Of a stretch of DNA of 53,729 nucleotides, positions 1 through 9,412 are shown in pieces. Under the pieces are notes generated by a model. The model searched no databases. It was given only the letters and a program-made list of their open reading frames with translations, and was not told where the DNA came from. Both the position numbers and the translations under genes were made by a program. The stretch spans positions 1-53,729 of the forward strand of contig JAMOSG010000022.1 of assembly GCA_027063225.1 (NCBI GenBank), read 5' to 3'. This DNA comes from Helicobacteraceae bacterium. Lineage in GTDB: Bacteria; Campylobacterota; Campylobacteria; Campylobacterales; Sulfurimonadaceae. Position 1 is the first letter of the stretch, and each line of letters begins with the position of its first letter.

Positions 1-2493
1 CCACCACCAAATGTAACGGGGCGTTTACATATTGGACACGCACTTACTTTTACACTTCAAGATATTATTACTCGTTATAAAAGAATGGATGGGTACAAAA
101 CTCTTTGGCAACCAGGAACAGACCACGCTGGTATCGCTACACAAAATGTTGTTGAGAAACAAATTTTAGCTGAAGGTAAAACAAAAGAAGAAATTGGACG
201 CGAAGCATTTTTAGAGCGTGCTTGGAAGTGGAAAGAGGAATCTGCTGGTATTATGACAAGCCAACTTCGCAAAATGGGTGTAAGTCCAGCATGGAAGCGT
301 GAGCGTTTTACCATGGATAAAGGGCTTCAAAAAGCTGTAAAAGAGGCGTTTGTAAACCTTTATAATGAAGGGCTTATTGTTCGTGGAAACTATATGGTAA
401 ACTGGTGTACACACGATGGTGCTTTAAGTGATATTGAGGTAGAACATGAAGAGCACGATGGTAAATTTTACCACATTAAATACCCTTTTGCAGATGGTAG
501 TGGCTTTGTAGAGGTTGCAACAACAAGACCAGAGACATACTTTGGTGATACTGCTGTTATGGTACACCCAGATGATGAGCGTTACAAAGATATTATTGGA
601 AAAGAGATTCAACTCCCTCTTCTTGATAGAACTGTAAAAGTTATTGCAGATGAGCATGTAGATATGGAGTTTGGAACAGGTGTAGTAAAAGTAACGCCAG
701 CACACGACCAAAACGACTACGAAGTTGGAAAACGTCATAACTTAGAGTTTATTACTGTATTTGATGAAAAAGGTATCTTAAACAATTATGCTGGAGAGTT
801 TAAAGGCTTAGAGCGTTTAGAAGCACGTGACACAATTGTAAAACGCCTTGATGAAGAAGGTTTTATAATTAAAATTGAAGATCATAAGCATCAAGTTGGG
901 CACTGTTATAGATGTAAAAATGTTGTTGAGCCTTATATCTCTAAACAATGGTTTGTAAGAAGTGAAGTAGCAAAAAAATCTATCGAAAAAACAAACAATG
1001 GTGAAGCACAGTTTTTCCCACCACATTGGATTAACTCTTATAACTCTTGGATGGGAGAATTACGCGATTGGTGTATTTCACGTCAACTTTGGTGGGGGCA
1101 TCAAATTCCTGTATTTTATTGTGATGATTGTGGTGAAGAGTTTGCAACAACTGAAGAACACCCAGAGTCTTGTCCAAAATGTACTTCAAAAAATCTTACA
1201 CAAGATCCAGATGTACTTGATACTTGGTTTAGTTCTGCACTATGGCCATTTTCAACACTTGGTTGGGGTAATGGCGATGTAGAGATGGACAAACTCTTTT
1301 TAAGTGATGATATGAAAGAGTTTTACCCTAACTCACTTTTAATTACAGGGTTTGATATTTTATTTTTCTGGGTTGCACGTATGATGATGATGGGTGAGCA
1401 TTTCAATGGTGAACTTCCATTTAAACATATCTACCTTCATGCACTTGTTCGTGATGAGCATGGGCAAAAAATGTCAAAATCTAAAGGCAATGTAATTGAT
1501 CCACTCGATATGGTAGAGCAATATTCAGCTGATATTTTACGTTTTACTCTTGCTATCTCTGCAGCTCAAGGGCGTGATATTAGAATGAGTACAGAAAAAC
1601 TTGAGCTTAATCGTAATTTTACAAATAAACTCTACAATGCTGCAAAATATCTACAAATGAATGTAGAAACTTTCCCAGATTTAACAAGTTTTTGTGTAGA
1701 GAGTGATTTGGGTCGCTATATGATGAGTCGCTTAAATCTTGCTACAAAAGAGGTAAGGGAACATCTTGATAACTACCGCTTTAACGATGCAGCACTTACA
1801 ATGTATAGATTTTTATGGAATGAGTTTTGTGATTGGGGAATTGAACTTAGTAAAGCAGATAAAGGTGCAGTAGTTGAACTTGGAGCTATCTTTAAAGAAG
1901 CAATGAAATTACTTCACCCTTTTATGCCATTTATTACAGAACATCTTTACCATGAACTTAGTGGTACAACACTAGAAGATGGTGAGTCTATAATGATCAA
2001 AAAATATCCATTTAAGACAAATCAACGTCCAGAAGAGGAGAAATTTGAAATTATTATGGATGCTATTGTTTCTATTCGTCGTGCAAAAGTTTTAGTTGAC
2101 TTAGCAAACCAAAAAATTGCAAAAGCGTATGTCAAAATCGATGGCATTAGTGACAAAGATAAAGAGATGATGACTCCATTTATTGCAAAACTTGCAAAAG
2201 TAAATGAAGTTCTATTTACTGAAACAAAAATAGAAAATGCAGTAAGCGATATTGCAAAAGTGTGTGAAACGTTTATTCCAACAGATAGTATTGACTTAGA
2301 ACCAATTATTAAAAAACTTACAAAACAAGATGAAAAACTTCAAAAAGAGATTGGCAAACTCAGTGGAATGTTAAATAATGAGCGTTTTGTAGCAAATGCA
2401 CCAGCAAATGTACTTGAAAAAAATCGTGCAGCACTTGCGGATGCACAAGCCAAACAACAAAAAGTTCAAGAACAACTTTCCTCTTTACAATAA
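1..2493 (+). CDS. valS: Valine--tRNA ligase, 5' end outside the window
   Basis: Class I aminoacyl-tRNA synthetase that charges tRNA-Val with valine and edits misactivated threonine. The reading frame is open from base 1, so the start codon lies upstream of the window. The HIGH signature is encoded at 28-39, preceded by PPPNVTG, and the KMSKS loop is at 1468-1482. Between them lie the editing domain and the conserved DVLDTWFSS segment near 1216. The C-terminus ends in a lysine- and glutamine-rich coiled coil (about 2280-2490), typical of the ValRS tRNA-binding arm. The first ATG inside the window (85) is within the catalytic domain and is not the real start. Identity is secure. Confidence 0.97.
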   Translation, partial: PPPNVTGRLHIGHALTFTLQDIITRYKRMDGYKTLWQPGTDHAGIATQNVVEKQILAEGKTKEEIGREAFLERAWKWKEESAGIMTSQLRKMGVSPAWKRERFTMDKGLQKAVKEAFVNLYNEGLIVRGNYMVNWCTHDGALSDIEVEHEEHDGKFYHIKYPFADGSGFVEVATTRPETYFGDTAVMVHPDDERYKDIIGKEIQLPLLDRTVKVIADEHVDMEFGTGVVKVTPAHDQNDYEVGKRHNLEFITVFDEKGILNNYAGEFKGLERLEARDTIVKRLDEEGFIIKIEDHKHQVGHCYRCKNVVEPYISKQWFVRSEVAKKSIEKTNNGEAQFFPPHWINSYNSWMGELRDWCISRQLWWGHQIPVFYCDDCGEEFATTEEHPESCPKCTSKNLTQDPDVLDTWFSSALWPFSTLGWGNGDVEMDKLFLSDDMKEFYPNSLLITGFDILFFWVARMMMMGEHFNGELPFKHIYLHALVRDEHGQKMSKSKGNVIDPLDMVEQYSADILRFTLAISAAQGRDIRMSTEKLELNRNFTNKLYNAAKYLQMNVETFPDLTSFCVESDLGRYMMSRLNLATKEVREHLDNYRFNDAALTMYRFLWNEFCDWGIELSKADKGAVVELGAIFKEAMKLLHPFMPFITEHLYHELSGTTLEDGESIMIKKYPFKTNQRPEEEKFEIIMDAIVSIRRAKVLVDLANQKIAKAYVKIDGISDKDKEMMTPFIAKLAKVNEVLFTETKIENAVSDIAKVCETFIPTDSIDLEPIIKKLTKQDEKLQKEIGKLSGMLNNERFVANAPANVLEKNRAALADAQAKQQKVQEQLSSLQ

Positions 2494-2501
2494 CTTTTTT
2501 T

Positions 2502-2528
2502 GTACAAAGATTTTTAAAATCTTTGTAC
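2502..2528. repeat. Perfect 13-bp inverted repeat after valS
   Basis: The arm starting GTACAAAGATTTT is repeated in inverted orientation around a single central T. It sits 9 bases after the valS stop and could form a hairpin ending the valS transcript. It has no T-run after the stem on the plus strand; the T-run is in front of it instead, so it is not a textbook intrinsic terminator. Confidence 0.5.
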
Positions 2529-2559
2529 CCCTTTCAAGCAATATTCATTGTTTTTTCGC

Positions 2560-2565
2560 TATTAT
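2560..2565 (+). promoter_or_regulatory. Possible -10 box for cheV
   Basis: TATTAT lies 28 bases before the cheV start, behind a T-rich stretch (TTGTTTTTT). This fits the Campylobacterota vegetative promoter, which often lacks a -35 box. The surrounding AT-richness makes chance matches likely. Confidence 0.3.
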
Positions 2566-2593
2566 CTAAAAAAATCTACCAAAAAGGTTCAAC

Positions 2594-3535
2594 ATGTCCG
2601 TTTTAGATAATGTAGATGCAGCTACAAACCTAGCAAAAAATAATGAAGTTCAACTCTTAGTATTTAGAGTAAGTAATAATGAAAAATCTTCTTACTATGC
2701 TATTAATGTTTTTAAAACAAGAGAAGTTGTAGAAGCAAAAAATCATTACCTTACAAAAATCCCCTCTTCTCATCCCCTTTTAGAAGGTACTATTATGCTT
2801 CGTGGTTTGCAAATTCCTATTTTAAATTTGCCAGAATGGCTTAATGTTCATTTAACATATGAAGAAAAACAAGTTTCTAATCTTCTCATTTGTGACTTTA
2901 ATGGTGTTATTATCGGTCTTCGTATTATGTCAGCATATAGAGTTATTAAGAAAAACTGGAATGAGATGCATGCACCAGACTCTTATAGACTTAAAGATGA
3001 TGGTGTTGTTATGAATGATACTCGTTTAGAGGATGGTTCTTTATGTTTAATATTAGACTATGAAAAACTTCTTGCAGATGTTGTTCCACAAGCTATGGTT
3101 GATGTCGAAGGGGATACAAAAGCACTAAATGAAATTACAATGCCTCAAAAATTAAAACAAGGAACAGTTTTAATAGCAGAGGATTCAAAAACTGCACAAC
3201 GTGCACTTATTCAACTTTTCCATAACGCACATATTAAAATGCAACTTTTTAACAATGGTAAAAAATTGATCGATTATATTAACTCTTTAGAAAATCCATC
3301 TCAAGAGATTGCAGCGATTATTACAGATATTGAGATGCCAGAGATGTCAGGTTTTACTGTTGTAAAACTTCTAAAAAACAACCCTCTTACAAAAGATATT
3401 CCTATTGTTGTAAATAGTTCAATGACTGGAGATAATAACAAAAGAGAAGCAGAAGTTTTAGGAGCAAATGGTTTTATAGATAAAACAAAAAGTCATAATG
3501 TTATCCCTCTTCTTGCTTCACTCATAAAAGAGTAA
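2594..3535 (+). CDS. cheV: CheV-type chemotaxis coupling protein (CheW plus receiver)
   Basis: Couples chemoreceptors to the CheA kinase and is itself a phosphorylation target. Two domains are visible: a CheW-like domain at about residues 20-170, with the LRG..IP.L.L pattern of the family, then a response-regulator receiver at about 190-313. The receiver shows the acidic pocket (IAEDS), the phospho-acceptor aspartate in TDIEMPEMSG, and the conserved lysine in IDKTK. At 313 aa it has the normal CheV length. It stands alone between valS and the convergent oad operon. Campylobacterota usually carry one to three CheV copies, so which paralogue this is cannot be said from sequence alone. Confidence 0.9.
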   Translation: MSVLDNVDAATNLAKNNEVQLLVFRVSNNEKSSYYAINVFKTREVVEAKNHYLTKIPSSHPLLEGTIMLRGLQIPILNLPEWLNVHLTYEEKQVSNLLICDFNGVIIGLRIMSAYRVIKKNWNEMHAPDSYRLKDDGVVMNDTRLEDGSLCLILDYEKLLADVVPQAMVDVEGDTKALNEITMPQKLKQGTVLIAEDSKTAQRALIQLFHNAHIKMQLFNNGKKLIDYINSLENPSQEIAAIITDIEMPEMSGFTVVKLLKNNPLTKDIPIVVNSSMTGDNNKREAEVLGANGFIDKTKSHNVIPLLASLIKE

Positions 3536-3549
3536 AGAGAAAAAGAGAT

Positions 3550-3584
3550 AAAAAAATTTCAATAACTCCTAAGAGTTATTGAAA
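3550..3584 (-). terminator. Intrinsic terminator of the oadGAB operon
   Basis: A perfect 12-bp stem (arms 3557-3568 and 3573-3584) with the 4-base loop CTAA is followed, reading on the minus strand, by a run of seven T (3550-3556). The oadB stop codon (3576-3578) is inside the stem. It also lies just after the convergent cheV gene and may help end that transcript. Confidence 0.8.
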
Positions 3585-4925
3585 GATAGAAATAAGCACA
3601 CCAGCAGCAACTGCTGAACCAATAACACCTGCAACATTTGGACCCATTGCATGCATTAAAAGCATATTACTTCTATCATACTCCATACCTACTTTATTCG
3701 ATACACGAGCTGCCATTGGAACTGCTGATACACCTGCTGAACCAATAAGTGGATTAATTTTTGTTCCTGGGAACAAGTTCATAATTTTAGCCATTAACAC
3801 ACCTGCTGCTGTACCAACTGAGAATGCTACAACACCTAAAGCTAAAATAGCTAACGTATCAGGTACTAAGAACTGATCTGCTGCAAGTTTAGAACCAACA
3901 CCTAAACCTAAGAAGATTGTAGTGATGTTAATCATTGCATTTTGCAGTGTATCGTTAAGTCTTTCAACTACACCTGATTCTTTTAAGAAGTTACCAAACA
4001 TAAATGCACCAATTAGTGGTGTTGAATCTGGAAGCACTAAAATAGCAAGCATTAAAACAAGAATTGGGAAAACAAGTTTTTCTAAACGAGATACATGACG
4101 AAGTGTACTCATTTTAATTTTTCTTTCCTCATCAGTTGTTAAAGCTTTCATAATTGGTGGTTGAATAATAGGTACCATTGCCATATATGAATAAGATGCA
4201 ACTGCAATTGCTCCTAAAAGTTCAGGTGCTAAGTGAGATGCAATATAGATAGATGTTGGACCATCTGCCCCACCAATAATAGAGATAGCAGAAGCTTGTT
4301 TTAATGTAAAGTCAAAAAGATCTGTATATTGAGAAAGTGCTACTGCACCAACAAGTGTCCCAAAAATACCAAATTGTGCTGCACCACCTAAAAGAGCAGT
4401 TCTTGGGTTAGATAAAAGTGGACCAAAGTCTGTCATAGCACCAACACCCATAAAAATTACAATTGGGAAAAACTCATTTGCAAGACCCATATTGTAAATT
4501 ACACCCAAGAAACCATGCTCTCCAGCAATGTTTGCAACTGGAATATTTGCCAAAAAACCACCAAATGCAATTGGTAAAAGAAGTAATGGCTCAAAACCTT
4601 TAGCAATAGCTAACCAAAAAAGTAAGAAAGTGATAGCCATCATAATAAGACGACCCCAACCTTTGTGGAAATCACTCATCTTTTCACCTTGAGCATTTAA
4701 CTCATTTGGATCTGGATCCATAAGAGCTACAATACCCGTTGATTTTAAAAAGCCAACTACCATAGAACCAAATGATTGAGCCTGGTAAGTCTCTTCTTGA
4801 TGTGTTGACATCTTTTGTGTAGCTGCATGAGCAGAAACAGCTTCATGTTCTGAAGCTGTAGCACTCACACTGCTAAATGCAAAAAACATCAACAGTGCTA
4901 AGAGTTTAATAATAAAAGATTTCAT
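3576..4925 (-). CDS. oadB: Na+-translocating oxaloacetate decarboxylase, beta subunit
   Basis: Integral membrane subunit that decarboxylates carboxybiotin and exports Na+ (OAD, glutaconyl- and methylmalonyl-CoA decarboxylase beta family). About ten hydrophobic segments are visible, together with family blocks such as [23 protein letters not shown], and the C-terminal [18 protein letters not shown] region. At 449 aa it is longer than usual. An N-terminal stretch of about 65 residues begins with a signal-peptide-like segment ([15 protein letters not shown]) followed by a polar His/Glu/Gln-rich piece, before the usual start-like [11 protein letters not shown]. It is the last gene of oadG-oadA-oadB, 4 bases after oadA. 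The family call is strong; the role of the extension is unknown. Confidence 0.93.
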   Translation of the reverse strand: MKSFIIKLLALLMFFAFSSVSATASEHEAVSAHAATQKMSTHQEETYQAQSFGSMVVGFLKSTGIVALMDPDPNELNAQGEKMSDFHKGWGRLIMMAITFLLFWLAIAKGFEPLLLLPIAFGGFLANIPVANIAGEHGFLGVIYNMGLANEFFPIVIFMGVGAMTDFGPLLSNPRTALLGGAAQFGIFGTLVGAVALSQYTDLFDFTLKQASAISIIGGADGPTSIYIASHLAPELLGAIAVASYSYMAMVPIIQPPIMKALTTDEERKIKMSTLRHVSRLEKLVFPILVLMLAILVLPDSTPLIGAFMFGNFLKESGVVERLNDTLQNAMINITTIFLGLGVGSKLAADQFLVPDTLAILALGVVAFSVGTAAGVLMAKIMNLFPGTKINPLIGSAGVSAVPMAARVSNKVGMEYDRSNMLLMHAMGPNVAGVIGSAVAAGVLISIFQ

Positions 4926-4929
4926 TAGC

Positions 4930-6732
4930 TTATCCTAAAACCGCTACTACTTGACCTTCTACTACTTTGTCATTTGTAGCAACATTGATAGATTTAATAA
5001 CTCCACCTCTTGGTGCAACTACATCAATCTCCATTTTCATAGATTCAAGGATTAAAATAACATCACCCTCATTTACACTTTGACCTGGATTAGCAACAAT
5101 TTTCCAAACATTACCTGGAAGAAGTGCTTTTACTTCTGTGTCACTACCACCTGCTGCTGGAGCTGGAGTTGATGCTGCTGGAGCTGCTGCTTCACCATTT
5201 ACTTCTGTTACTTGAATATCTGCATTACCCTCTGCAACTTGAACACTAAATTTTTGACCATCTACTACTACTGTGTATGTTCCTGCCATATCTTTTTTAC
5301 CTTCCTTACAATCTTCTTTCATTTCTGAATTTTTACGTACCATTAGTTCGCCCTCACCTTTTAAGAAAGCGATACCTTTTTCTTGAGCTGCAGCTGCAAT
5401 AAAAATATTCTCTTCTGTAATCTCAAGATCATGTTTTTTCAGCTCATCAATAGCGTGTTGAAGAGATTTTGTTGGATCTGCATCAGCAAGCTCTAAAGCT
5501 GTTTTTGTAGTTGGTTCAAGACCAAGTTTTTCTGAAGCAATTTTTACAATCTCCGGATCTGGTTCAACTGGAGTTTTACCGAAATATCCAAGTACCATTT
5601 TTCCATAACCTGGAGCAATAGCTTTCCATGGACCTTGCATTACATTGTTTAGTGCTTGTTGAAAATAAAATTGTGAAACAGGAGTTACACTTGTTCCATA
5701 ACCACCCTTTTCAACAACTTCTTGCATTGCTGCAATAACTTCTGGGAATTTATCCATAATGCCATTATCACGCATCATTTGAGTATTTGCAGTTAATGCT
5801 CCACCTGGCATTGGTGAGAATGGGATAATTGGAGAAACCATTGTAGCTTCTGGTGGAACAAAATAGTCTTCTAAACAAGATTGTAGCTCTTTTTCATAAG
5901 TTAAAATCTTATCAATTTCTAAACCACCAAGATCAAAATTCATACCTTTAGTTGCATGAAGCATAGTTAAGATATCTGGTTGAGAAGTACCACCACTTAC
6001 TGGAGAAGCAGCTAAATCGATACCATCAATACCAGCTTCAAGTGCAGCCATATAAGCAGCTACAGAAACACCTGCTGTTTCATGAGTATGAAGACGTAAA
6101 TGAGTATCTTCACCTACAAGTTTACGAGCCATTTTAATAGTTTCAAAAACTTTTTGAGGATTAGAAGTACCACTTGCATCTTTAAAACAGATACTATTGT
6201 AAGGAATACCACTATCTAAAATTTCACGAAGTGTTTTCTCGTAAAAATCTACTTCATGAGCACCATGACATCCTGGTGGTAAGTCCATCATTGTAACAAC
6301 AATTTCATGCTTAAGACCATGATGAACAATTCTCTCACCTGAATACTTAAGATTTTCAATATCATTTAAAGCATCAAAGTTACGAATTGTTGTTGTACCA
6401 TGCTTTTTAAACATTTTAGCATGAAGATCGATCAACTCTTTTGATCCAGTATCAAGCATTACTGTATTTACACCACGTGCAAGCGTTTGTAAGTTTGCAT
6501 CTGGTCCAACAATCTCACGGAATTTATCCATCATTTCAAAAGCATCTTCTCTTAAGTAAAAATAAAGAGATTGAAAACGTGCTCCACCACCAAACTCATA
6601 GTGTGTAATTCCAGCTTTTTTAGCAGCTTCAACAGCTGGTAAAAAGTCTTTCATCAGTACACGTCCACCAAATACTGATTGGAATCCATCTCTAAAAGTT
6701 GTATCCATAATATCTATAAATTTTTTAGCCAT
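4930..6732 (-). CDS. oadA: Oxaloacetate decarboxylase alpha subunit (carboxyltransferase plus biotin carrier)
   Basis: Transfers the carboxyl group of oxaloacetate to biotin; OadB then releases it as CO2. Residues about 1-300 are the HMGL-like TIM barrel, with the metal-binding HTHETAG and a lysine in CFKDASG where the family has a carbamylated lysine. The following conserved carboxylase domain reaches about residue 460. An Ala/Pro-rich linker ([15 protein letters not shown]) leads to a biotinyl domain whose acceptor lysine, in ESMKMEI, is 35 residues from the end. The N-terminal motif reads [10 protein letters not shown] where typical OadA has DTTLRDAHQS, so this is a divergent branch. Adjacent oadB and oadG favour the Na+ pump over a pyruvate carboxylase B role. 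Confidence 0.92.
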   Translation of the reverse strand: MAKKFIDIMDTTFRDGFQSVFGGRVLMKDFLPAVEAAKKAGITHYEFGGGARFQSLYFYLREDAFEMMDKFREIVGPDANLQTLARGVNTVMLDTGSKELIDLHAKMFKKHGTTTIRNFDALNDIENLKYSGERIVHHGLKHEIVVTMMDLPPGCHGAHEVDFYEKTLREILDSGIPYNSICFKDASGTSNPQKVFETIKMARKLVGEDTHLRLHTHETAGVSVAAYMAALEAGIDGIDLAASPVSGGTSQPDILTMLHATKGMNFDLGGLEIDKILTYEKELQSCLEDYFVPPEATMVSPIIPFSPMPGGALTANTQMMRDNGIMDKFPEVIAAMQEVVEKGGYGTSVTPVSQFYFQQALNNVMQGPWKAIAPGYGKMVLGYFGKTPVEPDPEIVKIASEKLGLEPTTKTALELADADPTKSLQHAIDELKKHDLEITEENIFIAAAAQEKGIAFLKGEGELMVRKNSEMKEDCKEGKKDMAGTYTVVVDGQKFSVQVAEGNADIQVTEVNGEAAAPAASTPAPAAGGSDTEVKALLPGNVWKIVANPGQSVNEGDVILILESMKMEIDVVAPRGGVIKSINVATNDKVVEGQVVAVLG

Positions 6733-6740
6733 ATTAATCC

Positions 6741-6977
6741 TTAACCTTCTCTATGATGAATAATTGCTGCTGTAATTGCTGCAACTATTTTTTTCTTATC
6801 TTGCTCTGCATTCGCTACAGGAGCTACATCTGCATTTGATTGTGGTTCAGGGAAATATTTATGTATAACAGATGACATGATATTCATAGCACCTATCATA
6901 ATTCCTAAGAATACGAACACCGTTCCCATTCCTAAGAACATAAATTTAACTCCCTCTAGTACGAGGTTATTCTCCAT
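6741..6977 (-). CDS. oadG: Oxaloacetate decarboxylase gamma subunit
   Basis: Small subunit that anchors and assembles the alpha/beta complex. The 78-residue protein has one membrane helix (about residues 10-32) containing the family-typical GMGTVFVFL, a Pro-containing linker with acidic residues, and a short tail with an AAIIHH stretch that could bind metal, as the OadG tail does with Zn2+. It is the first gene of the operon, 8 bases before oadA, with a -10 box upstream. Confidence 0.85.
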   Translation of the reverse strand: MENNLVLEGVKFMFLGMGTVFVFLGIMIGAMNIMSSVIHKYFPEPQSNADVAPVANAEQDKKKIVAAITAAIIHHREG

Positions 6978-7007
6978 AAATTACCTTTAGTAAGAATTTT
7001 CGCCTTT

Positions 7008-7013
7008 AGTATA
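7008..7013 (-). promoter_or_regulatory. -10 box for the oadGAB operon
   Basis: Read on the minus strand the hexamer is TATACT, about 30 bases before the oadG ATG. The upstream segment is rich in A and T and has no clear -35, as is normal in Campylobacterota. Confidence 0.5.
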
Positions 7014-7089
7014 GTACAAGTTTGTTTAAAACAACTTTTTTAAATGATTTTTTTTTAGTTGATGTTACTTTAGAAGAGAAAATAGAGTA

Positions 7090-7115
7090 AATAAAGAAGA
7101 ATTTTCTTCTTTATT
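7090..7115 (-). terminator. Hairpin after the carbonic anhydrase gene
   Basis: Twelve-bp perfect stem (AATAAAGAAGAA and its complement) with a two-base TT centre, so the real loop will be slightly larger. It overlaps the stop codon of the carbonic anhydrase gene. The T-richness of the sequence leaving it on the minus strand is only moderate. Confidence 0.45.
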
Positions 7116-7866
7116 TTAAAATTTTACGAGCATTAAGAGGTTGTACAGGACGATTATTATCTACACCCATAGCAGATGTAAATTGCTCTATTTGATAATC
7201 TGAAATTTGAGCATACTCTTTAAATACAAACCATCTTACACCTTCACTACATGGTGGTGTTGTTAATGAACCACTAAATCTATAATATCTTTTATCTTTT
7301 GGTAATAAAATACGAATATAGTTTGAAGAAAGTTCTAATTCCTCTGAATCTCCTGCATGATGAGGCATAACAGACCAAATTTTCTTTAATGTAGGATTCA
7401 TTCTTCCCTCTTCAAATAAAAGTGCAACAACAGCTATCTCTCCATCATTCGACAGATGTACAAAGTGTGCTTCAAGTGGAAAACTTTTACCCTCTATAGT
7501 GTTTTCACTAGGAGAATGAAAGTGAAACTGCTTTAGGTAAAATCTCTTATCATCTATCTCCATATAACTACCATCTTCCATATTCACCTGAATAGAATGC
7601 CCATTGTTTACAACCTCTATAGCATCAGTTTTATATCTAAAATCTATCAACTCTAAATGTTGTGTTCTTACCATACCTTCAAAAGAAAGATCTATTGGAG
7701 ATTGATTTTTACCCTCTTGACACATAAAAAAGTCATGCGATAACATCCCCCAATATTCAGGTCCTGTATGACCTGTGTACCCCCAATGTGTTGCACCATG
7801 CCCACTTGCTAAAAGAAGTGAACTCCCAACAAGTAAACTACCAACTATTTTTTTTATTCTTATCAT
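7111..7866 (-). CDS. Periplasmic alpha-type carbonic anhydrase
   Basis: Interconverts CO2 and bicarbonate. An N-terminal signal peptide (about residues 1-25, hydrophobic SLLVGSSLLLA) sends it to the periplasm. Mature alpha-class signatures are clear: HWGY near the start, NQSPIDL, QFHFHSPSE with two zinc histidines, EAHFVH with the third, and SLTTPPCSEGVRW. Two cysteines (in FMCQEG and PPCSEG) can form the disulfide common in secreted bacterial members. At 251 aa the length is normal. It ends a bioV-mogA-carbonic anhydrase run, 10 bases after mogA. In autotrophic Campylobacterota such enzymes supply inorganic carbon or balance periplasmic pH; that role is inferred here. Confidence 0.93.
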   Translation of the reverse strand: MIRIKKIVGSLLVGSSLLLASGHGATHWGYTGHTGPEYWGMLSHDFFMCQEGKNQSPIDLSFEGMVRTQHLELIDFRYKTDAIEVVNNGHSIQVNMEDGSYMEIDDKRFYLKQFHFHSPSENTIEGKSFPLEAHFVHLSNDGEIAVVALLFEEGRMNPTLKKIWSVMPHHAGDSEELELSSNYIRILLPKDKRYYRFSGSLTTPPCSEGVRWFVFKEYAQISDYQIEQFTSAMGVDNNRPVQPLNARKILK

Positions 7867-7876
7867 ATAGTTCCTT

Positions 7877-8410
7877 CTATTTTTGTTTTGGTCTAAATGC
7901 TTTTATAACATCTTCATTTGTTTCTAAATATGGACCATCTATTAAATCTATACAATATGGTACAGCAGGAAATACTGCATCTAAACATTCACGAATAGAT
8001 TTAGGCTTACCAGGGAGATTAATAATTAAACTTTTATTACGAATCCCTGCAGTTTGACGTGAAAGAATAGCTGTCGGAACATATTGTAAACTAACCTGAC
8101 GCATAAGCTCTCCAAAACCTGGTAACATTTTTTGGCAAACATTCTCTGTTGCTTCTGGAGTAACATCGCGAAGTGCTGGACCAGTTCCACCTGTTGTTAC
8201 AACCAAACAACACCCCTCTTTATCACAAAGCTCTTTCATAGTTTCCTCTAAAAGCTCTTGTTCATCTGCTATACATCTATACACTATTTCAAAATCATTT
8301 TTAAGGTACTCTTTGAGTGTATCTTGTATTGTTACACCTGAAATATCTTCATAAATTCCTTTACTGGCTCTATCACTAGCTGTAATTACACCAATTTTTA
8401 CTTCAGCCAT
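7877..8410 (-). CDS. mogA: Molybdopterin adenylyltransferase (MogA)
   Basis: Activates molybdopterin by adenylation before molybdenum insertion. The 177-residue protein is a single MoCF-binding domain: IGVITASDRASKGIYED at the start, the TTGGTGPALRDVTPEAT core that binds molybdopterin, and a LPGKPKSIRECLDAV block. This is the MogA length rather than the multidomain MoeA or CinA. It abuts bioV upstream. Molybdoenzymes such as SoxC (about 12 kb away) need this pathway. Confidence 0.9.
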   Translation of the reverse strand: MAEVKIGVITASDRASKGIYEDISGVTIQDTLKEYLKNDFEIVYRCIADEQELLEETMKELCDKEGCCLVVTTGGTGPALRDVTPEATENVCQKMLPGFGELMRQVSLQYVPTAILSRQTAGIRNKSLIINLPGKPKSIRECLDAVFPAVPYCIDLIDGPYLETNEDVIKAFRPKQK

Positions 8411-8941
8411 CTACTCTTCTCCTTTTTGAATTAAAAAATGGTTTCCATTTTTAATAAATGTAACATCCCCAACATCAAGAAAAAATTCTTTTGCTGCTTG
8501 AGTATCTACAATCTTGTCTAAACCACCTAAATAAATCTCTATAATAACACCTTGCTCTTTTAATTCTAAAAGTTCAGCTACACTCCATTCAAAATATAAA
8601 AGTTCATGAAGCTGCTCTTTTGTTGTTGGAATTTGCTCTATTTTTTTAACATCTAATGGAGAAAAAGAGTTTTCTAAAAAGTTTTGAATATAAAGTTCTG
8701 GATTTTTTCCATAAAAAATCATTTGAAGCTTTTTATATTTTGAAGATTGTGTTTGAAAAAATGCAGGAGAAAAAAGTTGAAGAGTATCTATACGCTGTGA
8801 ATTTTTGAGTCTTTTTTTAACTTCCAAAAATGCTTTAATAGCACCATAACTAAAACCTGCAACTGTATAATCACTTTTTTTTAAATATTTTGAAAAAAAA
8901 CGCTCATCATCTATTAATGAAAAACCACTATAAAATCTCAC
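8411..8941 (-). CDS. bioV: BioV-like pimelyl-ACP methyl ester esterase
   Basis: In Helicobacter, BioV releases pimelyl-ACP from its methyl ester, the last step before biotin ring assembly. This 176-residue protein is a short alpha/beta-hydrolase. The nucleophile elbow is GFSYGA (about residues 29-34), and a late acidic residue and histidine (GGLDKIV, then NGNHFLI) could complete the triad. The start is GTG at 8941, with AGGA eight bases before it. It lies directly upstream of mogA with no gap. A link to the biotin-dependent OadA nearby is suggestive only. I recognise the family from its overall pattern and short length; other small esterases are possible. Confidence 0.72.
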   Translation of the reverse strand: MRFYSGFSLIDDERFFSKYLKKSDYTVAGFSYGAIKAFLEVKKRLKNSQRIDTLQLFSPAFFQTQSSKYKKLQMIFYGKNPELYIQNFLENSFSPLDVKKIEQIPTTKEQLHELLYFEWSVAELLELKEQGVIIEIYLGGLDKIVDTQAAKEFFLDVGDVTFIKNGNHFLIQKGEE

Positions 8942-8979
8942 TCTAAAATCCTAAAATATTTATAAAAAAATAATTAATG

Positions 8980-9063
8980 TGGTACCAGAGAGGGGATTTG
9001 AACCCCTAAGCCCGAAGGCGGCGGATTTTGAATCCGCTATGTATACCGTTCCATCACTCTGGC
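8980..9063 (-). tRNA. tRNA-Leu, anticodon CAA
   Basis: Reads UUG leucine codons. On the minus strand the 5' acceptor half GCCAGAG pairs with CTCTGGT (first pair G-U). The anticodon stem GCGGA/TCCGC holds a TTCAAAA loop with CAA at the anticodon position. A long variable arm (CGCCTTCGGGCTTAG) marks a class II tRNA, and the T arm carries GGTTCAAATCC. The 3' CCA is encoded. It lies just upstream of bioV. Confidence 0.96.
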
Positions 9064-9115
9064 ATATAAATGAATTGATGTAATTATATTGTGTATTTCT
9101 TAAAAAGAAACTATA

Positions 9116-9223
9116 CTAACTCTTTTTTTTATCACTTTGTAATACAAAAAAGAAAATAGCAGCTATAACTATAAAAATTCCGACTCGAATTGTAAGAGTT
9201 GTTATATCTGTTGTATCATTCAT
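9116..9223 (-). CDS. Possible 35-residue membrane protein between two tRNA genes
   Basis: An ATG-started frame of 35 codons between tRNA-Gln and tRNA-Leu. The peptide is polar at the front (MNDTTDITT), has one hydrophobic helix (VGIFIVIAAIFFFVL), and ends in a lysine-rich tail (QSDKKKS), the usual look of a small single-pass membrane protein with a cytoplasmic tail. There is no clear ribosome-binding site, and the frame is short enough to arise by chance, so support is weak. Confidence 0.3.
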   Translation of the reverse strand: MNDTTDITTLTIRVGIFIVIAAIFFFVLQSDKKKS

Positions 9224-9261
9224 TATTTAAACTTTAAAAAGATTTTTTGAAGATATTAATG

Positions 9262-9336
9262 TGGATGGGGTAGAGGGATTCGAACCCCCGAATATCGGTA
9301 CCAAAAACCGAGGCCTTACCGCTTGGCGATACCCCA
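9262..9336 (-). tRNA. tRNA-Gln, anticodon TTG
   Basis: Reads CAA and CAG glutamine codons. On the minus strand the acceptor TGGGGTA pairs with TACCCCA. The anticodon loop TTTTGGT gives TTG. The D arm has GCCAAGCGGTAAGGC and the T arm GGTTCGAATCC, and the 3' CCA is encoded. The U1-A72 first pair is typical of tRNA-Gln. Confidence 0.96.
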
Positions 9337-9412
9337 ATGTCTTTCGACAAGAGAATTATATAAAAACAAATATTAAAAATTTCTTAATAATATAAAACTC
9401 TTGTAAAAAATA

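Noticed and set aside
998..1282. 94-residue open frame inside valS
   Set aside because: It is in another frame of a conserved synthetase gene and has no features of its own.
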